Shown one piece after another: positions 29,509-38,839 of a stretch of DNA of 46,794 nucleotides (position 1 is its first letter; each line of letters opens with the position of its first letter). The stretch lies in NCBI RefSeq assembly GCF_001905655.1, contig NZ_JMHT01000033.1, positions 1-46,794 on the forward strand, in the 5' to 3' direction. The notes under the pieces are model-generated. The model was not told the DNA's origin, did no database searches, and saw only the letters and a program-made list of their open reading frames with translations. A program made the translations under genes and the position numbers. Origin of the DNA: Mycobacterium sp. ST-F2 (GTDB taxonomy: Bacteria > Actinomycetota > Actinomycetes > Mycobacteriales > Mycobacteriaceae).

Positions 29509-29534
29509 AACTAAAAGTGACGTTAGTTTCACTT
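29509..29534. promoter_or_regulatory. Interleaved palindromic operator upstream of the catabolic operon
   Basis: Two inverted repeats are interlocked: AACTAA (29509-29514) with TTAGTT (29523-29528), and AAGTGA (29515-29520) with TCACTT (29529-29534), each with an 8-bp spacer. The site lies 23 bp upstream of the first gene's ATG. It resembles actinobacterial TetR operators and suggests two staggered dimers. The regulator at 24490-25101 is the obvious candidate. Confidence 0.65.
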
Positions 29535-29573
29535 ATGGACGGATGTCAATGACCCGACGGAGATTGGCGGGGC

Positions 29574-29960
29574 CTAACCGTCCAGGTCGACGCGCACGGT
29601 CAGCAGGTTGGTGCCGAACGTACGTACCCCGAAGCTGTTGAACTGCGGCAATTCGCGAAGTCGCGCGGCCGCGTCATCGTCGGGTACCAGGTGTGCAGTC
29701 CCGCTGTGCCACCTGCCCCGCAACCGCACCCGAACCCGGGGATCAGCCTGGATGTTGCGGATGTACTGGGACTGCTCACCGAATTCCGAGACGAACCAGA
29801 ACTGCCCGTCGACGATCTTGCCGCCCAGCGGGGTGCGACGGGGTTCGCCGGACTTGCGTCCGGTGGTCTCGAGCAGAGTCTGAAACGGCAACCGCCGCAT
29901 GACGGGATTGGCGATCCGCTTCTGGAAGAAGTTGGTGAAAGCGGGCTGCGAGTTTGGCAT
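29574..29960 (-). CDS. F420-type nitroreductase family (DDN-like) protein
   Basis: This 128-residue split-beta-barrel protein belongs to the deazaflavin-dependent oxidoreductase family common in mycobacteria. Family features are LLETTGRKSGEPRRTPLGG near residue 30, WFVSEFGEQSQYIRNIQADP and RVRVRLRGRW. It probably uses reduced F420 to reduce a quinone or another electrophile, but the substrate is not known. It starts 26 bp after the flavin monooxygenase stop and is the last gene of a TetR-monooxygenase-DDN unit. It may quench quinones made by the neighbouring oxygenases. Confidence 0.8.
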   Translation of the reverse strand: MPNSQPAFTNFFQKRIANPVMRRLPFQTLLETTGRKSGEPRRTPLGGKIVDGQFWFVSEFGEQSQYIRNIQADPRVRVRLRGRWHSGTAHLVPDDDAAARLRELPQFNSFGVRTFGTNLLTVRVDLDG

Positions 29961-29986
29961 CTGGCTATTTCACACCCTCGTGTTCA

Positions 29987-31144
29987 TCAGATCATCGACG
30001 TGCGCGGGATCGTCATCCCGAGCGTGAGTGCGCCGGCCAGTTCGCGACTGGTGTCGTAGTCGAACACCACGTGCCCGGCCAGTACGTCGACGTCGCGCTT
30101 GAACCGCTGCAGCGCGCTGGACAGGAAGTGGATGCTGGCCCCGCCGGCACCCATCAGATCTCCGATCACCGCCCGCGATTCGGCGACGATGTGCGCGGCC
30201 GCCAACCGGGCCTGCGCGCGTACGGGCTTCTCGACGGCATCGCCGGAGACGACGATCTCTTGGATCTCGCCGACCGTGTCGTCGAGCAGTCCACGCAGCG
30301 ACCGCAGCCGCACGTGCGCTCCGGCCAGGTGCGCCTGGGCGATCGGCTTGTCCTTCTGTACGACGCCTTCGTAGGGCAGCACCCGCTCGGCCAGCCGCTG
30401 CGCGTAGATCTCGGTGACCCGCTCGGCGCTACCCAGGGCGGGCATGGCCGCGAGCAGGGCCAGTGCCGGCACCATCGGCCACCGGTAGGTGGCGCTGTCG
30501 TGCAGTCCCGCGCCGGGTGCGGTGCCGGCATAGATATCGGTCACCTTGACCAGGCGGTGTCCGGGCACGAACACATCGGTGACGACGACGTCGTTCGATC
30601 CGGTGGCCCGCATGCCATCGGTGTGCCAGACGTCGTCGACGGTGACGTCGCTGATCGGCAGGAGTGCCAGGGCGGGATAGATGCCGTCATCGGGCCCGCA
30701 GAGCGCGGCGACGATGATCCAGTTGCCGTGCATCACGCCCGTGGCCCAGGACCAGCGCCCGGAAAGCCGGATGCCGCCGTCGGCCGGCAATCCGCGACCG
30801 GTCGGCGCCAGTGGCGCCGGTGCGAGGAACGGGCGGTTGTTGAACGCCTCCTGCTGGGCCTGCTCGCCGAACAGCGCCAGCATCCAGTTGTGCAGCGTCA
30901 GGAATCCGATGGTCCAGGCGCTCGAGGTGCAGCCGTGGGCGAGTCGGCGCACCGGATCGAGGATGTCAGGAAACGGCGCCTGCTGCCCGCCGAAACGGGC
31001 CGGCACGAGGAGATCGGTGAATCCGGACGCGATCAGGTCGCTGACCGTGTCGTCGGGGAGCCGCCGAAGTTTTTCGGCCTCGGCGGCGCGTTCGCCGAGT
31101 GCGGTCACGAATCCATCGGTGATCCCGGTCTGCGTGCTCAACAT
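29987..31144 (-). CDS. Acyl-CoA-dehydrogenase-fold flavin monooxygenase (HsaA/HpaB-like)
   Basis: This 385-residue flavoprotein has the acyl-CoA dehydrogenase fold but lacks the usual Glu-containing C-terminal dehydrogenase motif. It resembles group D flavin hydroxylases (4-hydroxyphenylacetate 3-hydroxylase, HsaA). Segments include LVPARFGGQQAPFPDIL, CTSSAWTIGFLTLHNWML and SGRWSWATGVMHGNWIIVAA. It probably hydroxylates a phenol using FMNH2 or FADH2 supplied by a separate reductase; none is encoded beside it. The ATG at 31144 lies 13 bp after a perfect 18-bp palindrome, probably the operator of the TetR gene just upstream. A phenol-hydroxylation role would fit the dioxygenase operon downstream. 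Confidence 0.7.
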   Translation of the reverse strand: MLSTQTGITDGFVTALGERAAEAEKLRRLPDDTVSDLIASGFTDLLVPARFGGQQAPFPDILDPVRRLAHGCTSSAWTIGFLTLHNWMLALFGEQAQQEAFNNRPFLAPAPLAPTGRGLPADGGIRLSGRWSWATGVMHGNWIIVAALCGPDDGIYPALALLPISDVTVDDVWHTDGMRATGSNDVVVTDVFVPGHRLVKVTDIYAGTAPGAGLHDSATYRWPMVPALALLAAMPALGSAERVTEIYAQRLAERVLPYEGVVQKDKPIAQAHLAGAHVRLRSLRGLLDDTVGEIQEIVVSGDAVEKPVRAQARLAAAHIVAESRAVIGDLMGAGGASIHFLSSALQRFKRDVDVLAGHVVFDYDTSRELAGALTLGMTIPRTSMI

Positions 31145-31157
31145 GAGCCGGACCGTA

Positions 31158-31175
31158 CCATACCTTTTGGTATGG
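31158..31175. promoter_or_regulatory. Perfect 18-bp palindrome, probable TetR operator
   Basis: CCATACCTTTTGGTATGG has 7-bp arms and a 4-bp centre. It lies between the TetR stop and the monooxygenase start and covers the space where a promoter for the monooxygenase should be. A terminator is less likely, as the loop is T-rich and no U-run follows. Confidence 0.7.
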
Positions 31176-31178
31176 AAG

Positions 31179-31769
31179 TCAGGTCGCGAGCATCAGGTCG
31201 AGAAACCGCTCGCTGCGGGCCGACAGTCGCGGATGCGGGGCATCTCCCGACAGGTGCAGGAAGCCGATGCCGACGGCGAATGTGGCTTCGGCGCGCAGTT
31301 CGGCGTCGTCTTCGTCGAAGCCGTGGTCTTCGTAGGCGCGCCGCACCGCTGCCAGGATCCGCCGGTCCGCTGCGCGCACGCTTTCGGCGACGGCCGGGTC
31401 GGAGCGGGCCCACTCGCGCATCGCGCGTTCCAGCGTCCAGTGTCTGGGGCTGACCAGCGAATTCATCATCTGGGCCAGTCGGTCCCGCGGGGGCAGCGAT
31501 CCGATCTCTTCGATGCGACTGCGGTCCGCGTCGCGCAGTTCACCCCAGCCCTGAATCAGCGCCGCCCGATAGGCGGCGATGTTGTCGAAATGCCAGTAGA
31601 AGCTGCCCTTGGTGACTGCCAATCGGGCGCACAACCGGTCGATCTTCAGTGCCTTGAGGCCCTCTTCGGCCAGGATCGCGTACCCGGCCGCGAGCCAGTC
31701 ATCGATGCCCAAGCGGCTGCCCGATCGGGTGCCCGGCAGCCCGTCGACATCGTCCGGATCGCTCGTCAC
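31179..31769 (-). CDS. TetR-family transcriptional regulator
   Basis: This 196-residue regulator has its helix-turn-helix near residues 35-60 (RLCARLAVTKGSFYWHFDN). It lies on the same strand as, and just upstream of, the flavin monooxygenase. The start is GTG at 31769 (reads MTSDPDDVDG); a 30-residue upstream extension is Cys- and Arg-rich and unlikely to be real. The palindrome at 31158-31175 is its probable target. The ligand domain gives no clue to the inducer. Confidence 0.8.
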   Translation of the reverse strand: MTSDPDDVDGLPGTRSGSRLGIDDWLAAGYAILAEEGLKALKIDRLCARLAVTKGSFYWHFDNIAAYRAALIQGWGELRDADRSRIEEIGSLPPRDRLAQMMNSLVSPRHWTLERAMREWARSDPAVAESVRAADRRILAAVRRAYEDHGFDEDDAELRAEATFAVGIGFLHLSGDAPHPRLSARSERFLDLMLAT

Positions 31770-31963
31770 AAACGGCAGCCTACGGCCGGGTGAACACCCC
31801 GTACCTCTACGACAGGGTGGTAGCTGAACGGTACGAAGTCCGCAACAACCTGGTCTCAAGCGGGATTCGGGGGTTCCTCGGCATGTCGCATGCGTGTTTT
31901 ACTGCCCACAGACAACTGAATCTATCGGTGCGTTCAGTTCCCGTACCAGGCTGAGCCGCCGCA

Positions 31964-31989
31964 CACGGCCGCGAGAAATCGCGGCCGTG
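31964..31989. promoter_or_regulatory. 11-bp hairpin with GAAA tetraloop upstream of the antigen 85 gene
   Basis: CACGGCCGCGA (31964-31974) and its exact complement (31979-31989) enclose GAAA, a GNRA-type loop. It lies 69 bp before the antigen 85 ATG. With no U-run it is not a standard terminator. If transcribed it would be a stable leader element; otherwise it could be a DNA-binding palindrome. Confidence 0.45.
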
Positions 31990-32058
31990 CCACCAACGCC
32001 GTCTGATCGCGTGGAGTGGGCACGATACCCGGTACCTGATACTGAAATGGGATTGTGA

Positions 32059-33048
<990 letters not shown>

Positions 33049-33058
33049 TCGACACTCA

Positions 33059-33104
33059 ACAAGCAAACAGGCCCCGGGAGCAATCCCGGGGCCTGTTTGC
33101 TTGT
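33059..33104. terminator. Strong bidirectional hairpin between antigen 85 gene and fadE23
   Basis: Perfect complementary 21-nt arms (33059-33079 and 33084-33104) enclose the loop GCAA; the core is GGCCCCGGGA. It sits 11 bp after the antigen 85 stop and 20 bp from the convergent fadE23 stop. It is the longest perfect stem in the window and should stop transcripts from both sides. Confidence 0.88.
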
Positions 33105-33123
33105 GACGGTTACCGGAGGCTGG

Positions 33124-34335
33124 TCACTTGAGCTGTGCGGACGACAGACCCAGCAGGCGGCGTGCCACCACGAGCTGCTGAATCTGCTGCGTGCCCTCGA
33201 AGATGTCGAGAATCTTCGAGTCGCGGGCCCACTTCTCCAGCAGGGTCGACTCGGAATAGCCGGTGGTGCCGGCCAATTCGACGGCCTTGAGGGTGACGTC
33301 GGTGCCCATGCGGCCGGCCTTGGCCTTGCTCATGGACGCTTCCTTGGAGTTCGGGATCTTGTTGTCGGCCTGCCAGGCCGCGCGCAGCGACAGCAGGTAG
33401 GCGGCCTCCCAATCGGACTCCATCCGCAGGAACTCGGCGGCCGGGGCACTCTGCGCATGTGCCGGCTTGTCGTACGAGATCTCGATGCCCGCGTCGGTCA
33501 GGATGGCCCGCAGCTCCTCCAGAGCGGCGCGGCCGACGCCGATCGCCATGGCGGCCACCATCGGACGGGTGTTGTCGAAGGTCTCCATGACCCCGCCAAA
33601 GCCCTTGTCCACCTTGACCTCTGGATCACCGAGCAGGTAATCCTTCGGGATCCGGCAGTTGTCGAAGCGGATGACCGCGGTGTCGGAGGCCTTGATGCCC
33701 AGCTTGTGCTCGAGGCGCTCGACGATGACGCCGGGGTGCTCACGCGGCACGACGAACGACTTGATGGCAGCGCGGCCGAGCGACTTGTCGACCGTCGCCC
33801 ACACCACGATGTGGGTGGCGCGCGAACCGGCGGTGACGAAGATCTTCTCGCCGTTGATGACGTACTCGTCGCCGTCGAGCACCGCGGTGGTCGTGACGGC
33901 CGCCGAGTCCGAGCCGAAGCTGGGTTCGGTGATGGCCATGGCGGCCCACACCTTGCCCCACTTGGACAGCTGCTCCTTGGTGGCCACCGCGGAGATCGCG
34001 GCGTTGCCCAGGCCCTGGTAGGGCACGGTCAGCAGCAGGGCGACGTCACCCCAGCTGACCTCGAGGGCGTTCAGCAGCGCAGACATGTTGGCGCCGTTGA
34101 CGTTTGCGTGCTTGCTCTTGGATTCGTTGGCCGAGAAGCCGGCACCGGCCACCGAGACGGTGTTCGATTCCTGCACGCCCTCGAACAGGCTCGCCAGGGT
34201 GTCGAGCTCGGACGGGTAGGCGTGCTCGGCCAGGTCGTACTTGCGGGAGATCGGGCGGAGCATCTCGGCGGCGCCCTGATGACCCTTTTCCGCCACAGCC
34301 TTCAGCTTGCGGGGCAGTTCCAAATTGATTGCCAT
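33124..34335 (-). CDS. fadE23: Acyl-CoA dehydrogenase FadE23
   Basis: This 403-residue acyl-CoA dehydrogenase is closely like M. tuberculosis FadE23 (Rv3140). FAD-binding segments are AMAITEPSFGSDSAAVTTT and NGEKIFVTAGSRATHIV. The base Glu is in the C-terminal ILDIFEGTQQIQQLVVARR. Mycobacterial FadE pairs of this sort form alpha2beta2 enzymes, and FadE23 with FadE24 is a proposed pair; this subunit carries the catalytic base. The ATG at 34335 follows a GAAAG ribosome site. It starts 46 bp after the fadE24 stop, so both are probably one transcript. The natural substrate is not established. Confidence 0.9.
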   Translation of the reverse strand: MAINLELPRKLKAVAEKGHQGAAEMLRPISRKYDLAEHAYPSELDTLASLFEGVQESNTVSVAGAGFSANESKSKHANVNGANMSALLNALEVSWGDVALLLTVPYQGLGNAAISAVATKEQLSKWGKVWAAMAITEPSFGSDSAAVTTTAVLDGDEYVINGEKIFVTAGSRATHIVVWATVDKSLGRAAIKSFVVPREHPGVIVERLEHKLGIKASDTAVIRFDNCRIPKDYLLGDPEVKVDKGFGGVMETFDNTRPMVAAMAIGVGRAALEELRAILTDAGIEISYDKPAHAQSAPAAEFLRMESDWEAAYLLSLRAAWQADNKIPNSKEASMSKAKAGRMGTDVTLKAVELAGTTGYSESTLLEKWARDSKILDIFEGTQQIQQLVVARRLLGLSSAQLK

Positions 34336-34381
34336 GATTGGTCTTTCGGATGAGTGGGAAGAGTGGGGACTACCGGGCGGA

Positions 34382-35788
34382 CTACAGGACGACGACACCC
34401 TCGGCGACGCCGAGAGCCCGCAGATCGCGGTACCAGCGCTCAACCGGGTGTTCCTTGGTGTAGCCGTGGCCGCCGAGCAGCTGGACGCCGTCGAGGCCGA
34501 TCTGCATGCCCTTGTCAGCGGCGAACCGCTTGGCCAGTGCACCTTCGCGCAGGAAGGTCATGCCCTGCTCGGCGCGCGACGCACCGCGCCACACGATGAG
34601 CCGCAGGCCGTCGAGTTCGATGGCGATGTTGGCGCACATGAACGCGACCGCCTGGCGGTTGGCGATCGGCTCGCCGAACGCCTCGCGCTCCTTGACGTAG
34701 GGCACCACGTAGTCGAGCACAGCGTGCGAGGTGCCGACTGCCAGTGCGGCCCAACCCAATCGGGACAGGGCGATGGCCTCGGAGTAGTCGTTGTCGGTCG
34801 CCTCGTCCTCGCCGAGCCGGTTCGCCAGCGGCACCGCGACGTTGTCCAGCTCGATCTTGCCCAGTGCCGCGGCGCGGATGCCCATGCTCGGGTCGGCGGT
34901 GATGGACAGGCCCTCGGAGCCCGACTCGACGATGAACAGCGCCGGCTTGCCGTCGAGCTGGGCGCCGATGATGAACAGCTCGGCATCGGCGGCGGCCGGG
35001 ACCAGCGACTTGACGCCGTTGAGGCGGTAGCCACTGGGGGTGCGGATCGCGGTGGTCCGCAGCGCGGTCGGATCGAACAGCGCGTGCGGCTCGGCGATGG
35101 CGACGCAGGCCTGCGGGACGTTCTCGCCGGCGAACGACGGCAGGTAGGTGGCCTGCTGACCGGCGCTGCCCCAGCGGGTCAGCGCCGAGGCGACGCCGCC
35201 CGGGGCCAGGATCGGCAGGGCCAGACCCATGTCGCCGTAGGCGAGGGCCTCGGCCACCAGCGCGGTGGTGACGGTGCTCTGGGTGGCGGCGATGCCGTCG
35301 AACTCCTCGGGCACGTTGATCGCGGTGATGCCGAGTTCGGCGGACTTGGCGATCAGGTCGGCCGGGTAGGTCGCAGCCGCGTCGGCGTCATGAGCGGCCG
35401 GCCGCAGGATCTCCTCGGAGAACTCGCGGACCGTGTCGACGATCATTTGCTGGTCTTCGTCCGGATTCAGGTCGAAGTAGTCGGAGCCGCCCGGCTTCAG
35501 GCGGGTCGGCGCGCCGTTGATGCCGGGGATGCGCTTGAACTGACGGCCTGCGGCGCCGGCGGTGGAGAACGCCGTCTTGATGCCGTACTTCAGGCCGCGG
35601 TTCATGGGCTCGCGCAGGTTGTACTTGTCGAGGAATTCCTGGCCGACAAAAGGTGTGATCAGCGCCAGACCGATGTCGGTCGCTGTCCGCTTGTGCCGTT
35701 GCAGGCCGATGGCGCTCTCCGGGCCCTTGCGCACCGGGCGCTGTGCGGAGCCGGCAGATGTGCCGTTCTGGGGAAGGGTGTTGGTCAT
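34382..35788 (-). CDS. fadE24: Acyl-CoA dehydrogenase FadE24
   Basis: This 468-residue partner subunit equals the length I recall for M. tuberculosis FadE24 (Rv3139). It has an N-terminal extension of about 110 residues before the dehydrogenase fold begins (DYFDLNPDEDQQMIVDTVRE). The C-terminus ends in RDLRALGVAEGVVVL without the EGT-type base motif seen in FadE23, which fits a non-catalytic or complementary half of a heteromer. The ATG at 35788 is chosen over a 95-residue upstream extension that runs through the operator region. Expression is probably controlled at the 26-bp palindrome 35827-35852. In M. tuberculosis this gene pair is known to respond to isoniazid. Confidence 0.9.
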   Translation of the reverse strand: MTNTLPQNGTSAGSAQRPVRKGPESAIGLQRHKRTATDIGLALITPFVGQEFLDKYNLREPMNRGLKYGIKTAFSTAGAAGRQFKRIPGINGAPTRLKPGGSDYFDLNPDEDQQMIVDTVREFSEEILRPAAHDADAAATYPADLIAKSAELGITAINVPEEFDGIAATQSTVTTALVAEALAYGDMGLALPILAPGGVASALTRWGSAGQQATYLPSFAGENVPQACVAIAEPHALFDPTALRTTAIRTPSGYRLNGVKSLVPAAADAELFIIGAQLDGKPALFIVESGSEGLSITADPSMGIRAAALGKIELDNVAVPLANRLGEDEATDNDYSEAIALSRLGWAALAVGTSHAVLDYVVPYVKEREAFGEPIANRQAVAFMCANIAIELDGLRLIVWRGASRAEQGMTFLREGALAKRFAADKGMQIGLDGVQLLGGHGYTKEHPVERWYRDLRALGVAEGVVVL

Positions 35789-35826
35789 TTCGACAGCCTC
35801 GCGTCGTTGGGGCAGTGCGTTATGAC

Positions 35827-35852
35827 CGTATCTTACTCCTGAGTAAGGTACG
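35827..35852. promoter_or_regulatory. 26-bp near-perfect palindrome upstream of fadE24-fadE23
   Basis: Inner arms CTTACTC and GAGTAAG (35832-35838, 35841-35847) flank a 2-bp centre. The outer arms CGTA and TACG (35827-35830, 35849-35852) extend it with one mismatched pair between. It lies 38 bp upstream of the fadE24 start. This is a convincing operator for a TetR-like dimer, but its regulator is not in the window with any certainty. Confidence 0.75.
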
Positions 35853-36112
35853 ACGCTCGTGTTACTAAGTTCACATTTGCCGGACGTCCTGTGTCGCGAA
35901 GGCCCACGCGGTCCAAATCGGGGTGCGCGACGTGAAACCCCGGATTTACCAGGAGTTTTCGCCGCCCCATCAGGAGTCGCATCTGCAACGTGAGCACCAG
36001 GCCGTCCGCCCCGATACGACTCTGGGATGCGATATCGCCGGTGATATCGCATCCCAGAGGAGGGTGCGTCCACAGCCGGGTCGGCGCACCATGGCGCGGC
36101 CCGCGGCTGCTT
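35853..36112. other. Non-coding stretch between the fadE24 operator and hisN, with a large palindrome
   Basis: No gene is supported in the 324 bp between fadE24 and hisN. Besides the operator it holds a palindrome at 36020-36059: 17-nt arms (core GGGATGCGATATC) around a 6-nt centre, so nearly 40 bp are self-complementary. It lies 53 bp past the hisN stop and could end hisN transcription, but it has no U-run and contains nested GATATC palindromes, so a dispersed repeat or protein site is possible. Confidence 0.5.
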
Positions 36113-36922
36113 TCAGGAGAGGGCGGCCAGCACCTTGTCGTGCAGCAACCCGTTGGTTGCGACGGCGCTACCGCCGTGCGGGCCGGACGCGCCGGCGAGG
36201 TTGGTGAACGTTCCGCCGGCCTCCCGGATGACAACGTCGAGCGCCGCCAGATCCCAGAGCTTGACCTCCGGTTCGACGGCGATGTCCACGGCGCCCTCGG
36301 CCAGCAGGCAGTACGACCAGAAGTCGCCGTAGGCCCGGGTCCGCCACACCGCATCGGTCAGTGCGACGAAGGCCTCGCGCCGGTCATCCCAGCCGGTGGT
36401 CAGATCCGAGTAGGACAGACTCGCCGCGTCGAGCGCGTCGACACCCGATACCGAGATGGGCCGCGTCCGCCCGCCGAACGAACTGAACGCACCTTCGCCG
36501 GTGCCGGCCCACCACCGCCGCCCGAGCGCCGGGGCACTGACGACGCCGACGACGGGCACGCCGTCCTCCAGGAGGGCGATCAACGTTGCCCACACCGGGA
36601 CCCCGCGGACGAAGTTCTTGGTGCCGTCGATGGGGTCGATCACCCACTGCCGGCCCGCGAAAACCGCTGTGCCACCGTATTCTTCGCCGAGCAGCGCGTC
36701 GTCCGGCCGAGCCGCGGACAGCGTTTCGCGCAGCACCCGCTCGACGGACTGGTCGGCGTCGGTCACCGGGGTCAGGTCCGGTTTGGTCTCGATCCGCAGA
36801 TCCAGCGCGCCGAAGCGGTCCAACGTCACGGCGTCGGCCTGGTCGGCCAGGGCCAAGGCCAAAGTGACGTCGTCTCGGCGGGACGCGCAATCCGCTGCGC
36901 TACTTGCTTGGGTGGTACTCAT
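36113..36922 (-). CDS. hisN: Histidinol-phosphatase, inositol-monophosphatase family (HisN)
   Basis: This 269-residue Mg-dependent phosphatase is like M. tuberculosis HisN (Rv3137), which removes phosphate from histidinol phosphate in histidine synthesis. The metal-binding motifs are [27 protein letters not shown] and [17 protein letters not shown]. The conserved [15 protein letters not shown] segment is also visible. It belongs to the same conserved block as fadE24/fadE23. Only 23 bp separate its start from the divergent small membrane-protein gene, so its message probably has little or no leader. Confidence 0.85.
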   Translation of the reverse strand: MSTTQASSAADCASRRDDVTLALALADQADAVTLDRFGALDLRIETKPDLTPVTDADQSVERVLRETLSAARPDDALLGEEYGGTAVFAGRQWVIDPIDGTKNFVRGVPVWATLIALLEDGVPVVGVVSAPALGRRWWAGTGEGAFSSFGGRTRPISVSGVDALDAASLSYSDLTTGWDDRREAFVALTDAVWRTRAYGDFWSYCLLAEGAVDIAVEPEVKLWDLAALDVVIREAGGTFTNLAGASGPHGGSAVATNGLLHDKVLAALS

Positions 36923-36945
36923 GCGTGCAGTCCTACCATGAGTAC

Positions 36946-37263
36946 GTGTGGGAATTCGTCGTGCTCATTGTCTTGCTGGGAGCGCTCGTACTGTTGGCCG
37001 CGCCGTTCCTGCGGCGGACGCGTAGCGGGGAAAGCGGGACCTTGCTGATCACCGGCGTCAGTCCACGGCCCGACGCGACGGGCGAGCAGTTCGTCACCGT
37101 CGCCGGAGTCATCAACGGCCCAAGCGTGAATGAGCACGAGGTGTACGGCCGCATGGCGATCGACGTGGCCAACTGGCCCTCGGTGGGCCAACTGGTTCCC
37201 GTCGTCTACTCGCCGAAGAACCCCGACAACTGGAACTTCGCGCCGCAGGCGCCTCCGGTGTAG
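36946..37263 (+). CDS. Small single-pass membrane protein, DUF3592-like
   Basis: This 105-residue protein has one N-terminal membrane helix ([18 protein letters not shown], about residues 4-21) and a basic stop-transfer RRTR. A small beta-rich soluble domain follows, ending [20 protein letters not shown]. The tail resembles DUF3592-type proteins; no function is known. The start is GTG at 36946, six bases after a -10-like TACCAT (36934-36939), which suggests a leaderless message. It is divergent from hisN and convergent with fprA. Confidence 0.7.
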   Translation: MWEFVVLIVLLGALVLLAAPFLRRTRSGESGTLLITGVSPRPDATGEQFVTVAGVINGPSVNEHEVYGRMAIDVANWPSVGQLVPVVYSPKNPDNWNFAPQAPPV

Positions 37264-37300
37264 CTCCTCAGCGTGGCCGATGGGCTGATCCGCAAGCTCC

Positions 37301-38689
37301 TCAGCCGTGGGCGACCCGCAGCATCTCCGCCACGTCGGTCAGCTTCACCCGCGGGCGGTTCTGGCCCTCGCCGGCTGACCTCTCGTGCGCGTCGATCAGG
37401 CGCCAGTGGTCGCCCGTGACCACGGCCGGCTGCCGGGAAGCGAACCACTCCGCCAGATCCTCGCTGTGCGTGGCCCCGAAATCGGCCAGCTCGGCGCCGC
37501 AGATGTCCTCGATCAGGGTGTTGACGGTGTCCTGCGAGTCCTTCTTGTTGCTGCCGATGACGCCCGACGGCCCGCGCTTGATCCAGCCGACGACGTACTC
37601 GTTGCGACTGCCCTCGACCCGGCCGTCGGTGTGCGGGATGGTCGCGGCGCGCTCGTCGAACGGCAGGCCGGCCGTCGGAACGCCGCGGTAGCCCACGGCC
37701 CGCACGATCAGCTGTGCGGGCAGCTCCTCGCGGTGGCCGCTGTCCTTGGCGACGATGCGGCCGCCGTCGTCGACCAACTCGTTGTGGCCCAACACAATTG
37801 ACTCGACGCGTCCGGCGCCCTTGATCTCGATGGGCGAGGTCTGGAACTTGAACACGATGCGGCGCTCGCGCCCCAGCACCCCACGTTCGGCGTAGCCGCG
37901 CAGAATCTTGATGTTCTGCCGCACCGTCTTGCCGGCGGCCTCCAGCTCCGCTTCGGTGATGCCGTCGACATCGGCCGGATCGACGACCACGTCGACGTCG
38001 GCCATCGCCGCCAGGTCACCGAGCTCGCGCAGCTCCAGCGTCGTGAATGGGGCCTGCAGCGGGCCGCGCCGGCCGATGATCACGACCTCGCGGACGCCGC
38101 GGGCGCCGAGGGCCGTCAGCGCGTGGTCGGCGATGTCGGTGTTCGCCAGCTCGCCCGGATCGCTGACCAGGATGCGGGCCACGTCCAGGGCCACGTTGCC
38201 GTTGCCGACCACCACGGCCCGGTCCTGCGTCACGTCGGGGTTCATGGCCGCGAAATGCGGATGCGCGTTGTACCAACCGACGAAGTCGACGGCGGCCACG
38301 CTGCCTTCCAGTTCCTCGCCGGGGATGCCGAGGGGCCGGTCGGACTGGGCACCGATGGCGTAGATGACGGCGTCATACCGTTCGGCCAACTCCGTGGCCT
38401 GCACATGCTCGCCCACGGTGATGTTGCCGAAGAAGCGGAACCGCGGGTCGTCGGCGATCTTGTCGAACTGCGCCGACACCGTCTTGATCTTCGGATGGTC
38501 GGGCGCCACGCCGGAACGGACCAGTCCCCACGGGGTGGGCAGCATCTCGAGCATGTCGATACGCACGTCGATCGGTTCTTCTGAATCGGCCGCAGCGGCG
38601 GCCTTGGCATCGGCGAATTTCAGCAGTGACGCGGCAGCGAAAAACCCTGACGGGCCGGATCCGACAACCGCCACGTGGTAAGGGCGCAT
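37301..38689 (-). CDS. fprA: NADPH-ferredoxin reductase FprA
   Basis: This 462-residue adrenodoxin-reductase-type flavoenzyme passes electrons from NADPH to ferredoxins that feed cytochromes P450. The FAD-binding motif is VAVVGSGPSGFFAAASLL at the N-terminus. LEMLPTPWGLVRSGVAPDHP and the NADPH-binding VVVGNGNVALDVARIL (near residue 165) follow. IIGRRGPLQAPFT and KRGPSGVIGSNKKDSQDTV complete the family pattern. Length is close to M. tuberculosis FprA. It is divergent from prfB across 150 bp, as in M. tuberculosis (Rv3106/Rv3105c). Confidence 0.93.
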   Translation of the reverse strand: MRPYHVAVVGSGPSGFFAAASLLKFADAKAAAAADSEEPIDVRIDMLEMLPTPWGLVRSGVAPDHPKIKTVSAQFDKIADDPRFRFFGNITVGEHVQATELAERYDAVIYAIGAQSDRPLGIPGEELEGSVAAVDFVGWYNAHPHFAAMNPDVTQDRAVVVGNGNVALDVARILVSDPGELANTDIADHALTALGARGVREVVIIGRRGPLQAPFTTLELRELGDLAAMADVDVVVDPADVDGITEAELEAAGKTVRQNIKILRGYAERGVLGRERRIVFKFQTSPIEIKGAGRVESIVLGHNELVDDGGRIVAKDSGHREELPAQLIVRAVGYRGVPTAGLPFDERAATIPHTDGRVEGSRNEYVVGWIKRGPSGVIGSNKKDSQDTVNTLIEDICGAELADFGATHSEDLAEWFASRQPAVVTGDHWRLIDAHERSAGEGQNRPRVKLTDVAEMLRVAHG

Positions 38690-38839
38690 ATGTATTGGTT
38701 TGCCTTCTTGTTCTGCCCGGTGCGCGCAAGGGGCTGTCGCGACGCGGCCGAGCGGCTTACACGGCGATGCTAAACCGGTCTAAGCGATCAGGGCTTGCAA
38801 TGTGAAAGTCCGTCTCACTGATCGGTACCCTCATCCTTT

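Noticed and set aside
31158..31175. Palindrome as a terminator of the TetR gene
   Set aside because: The stem is only 7 bp and AT-rich and lacks a following U-run, and its place just before the monooxygenase start fits an operator better.
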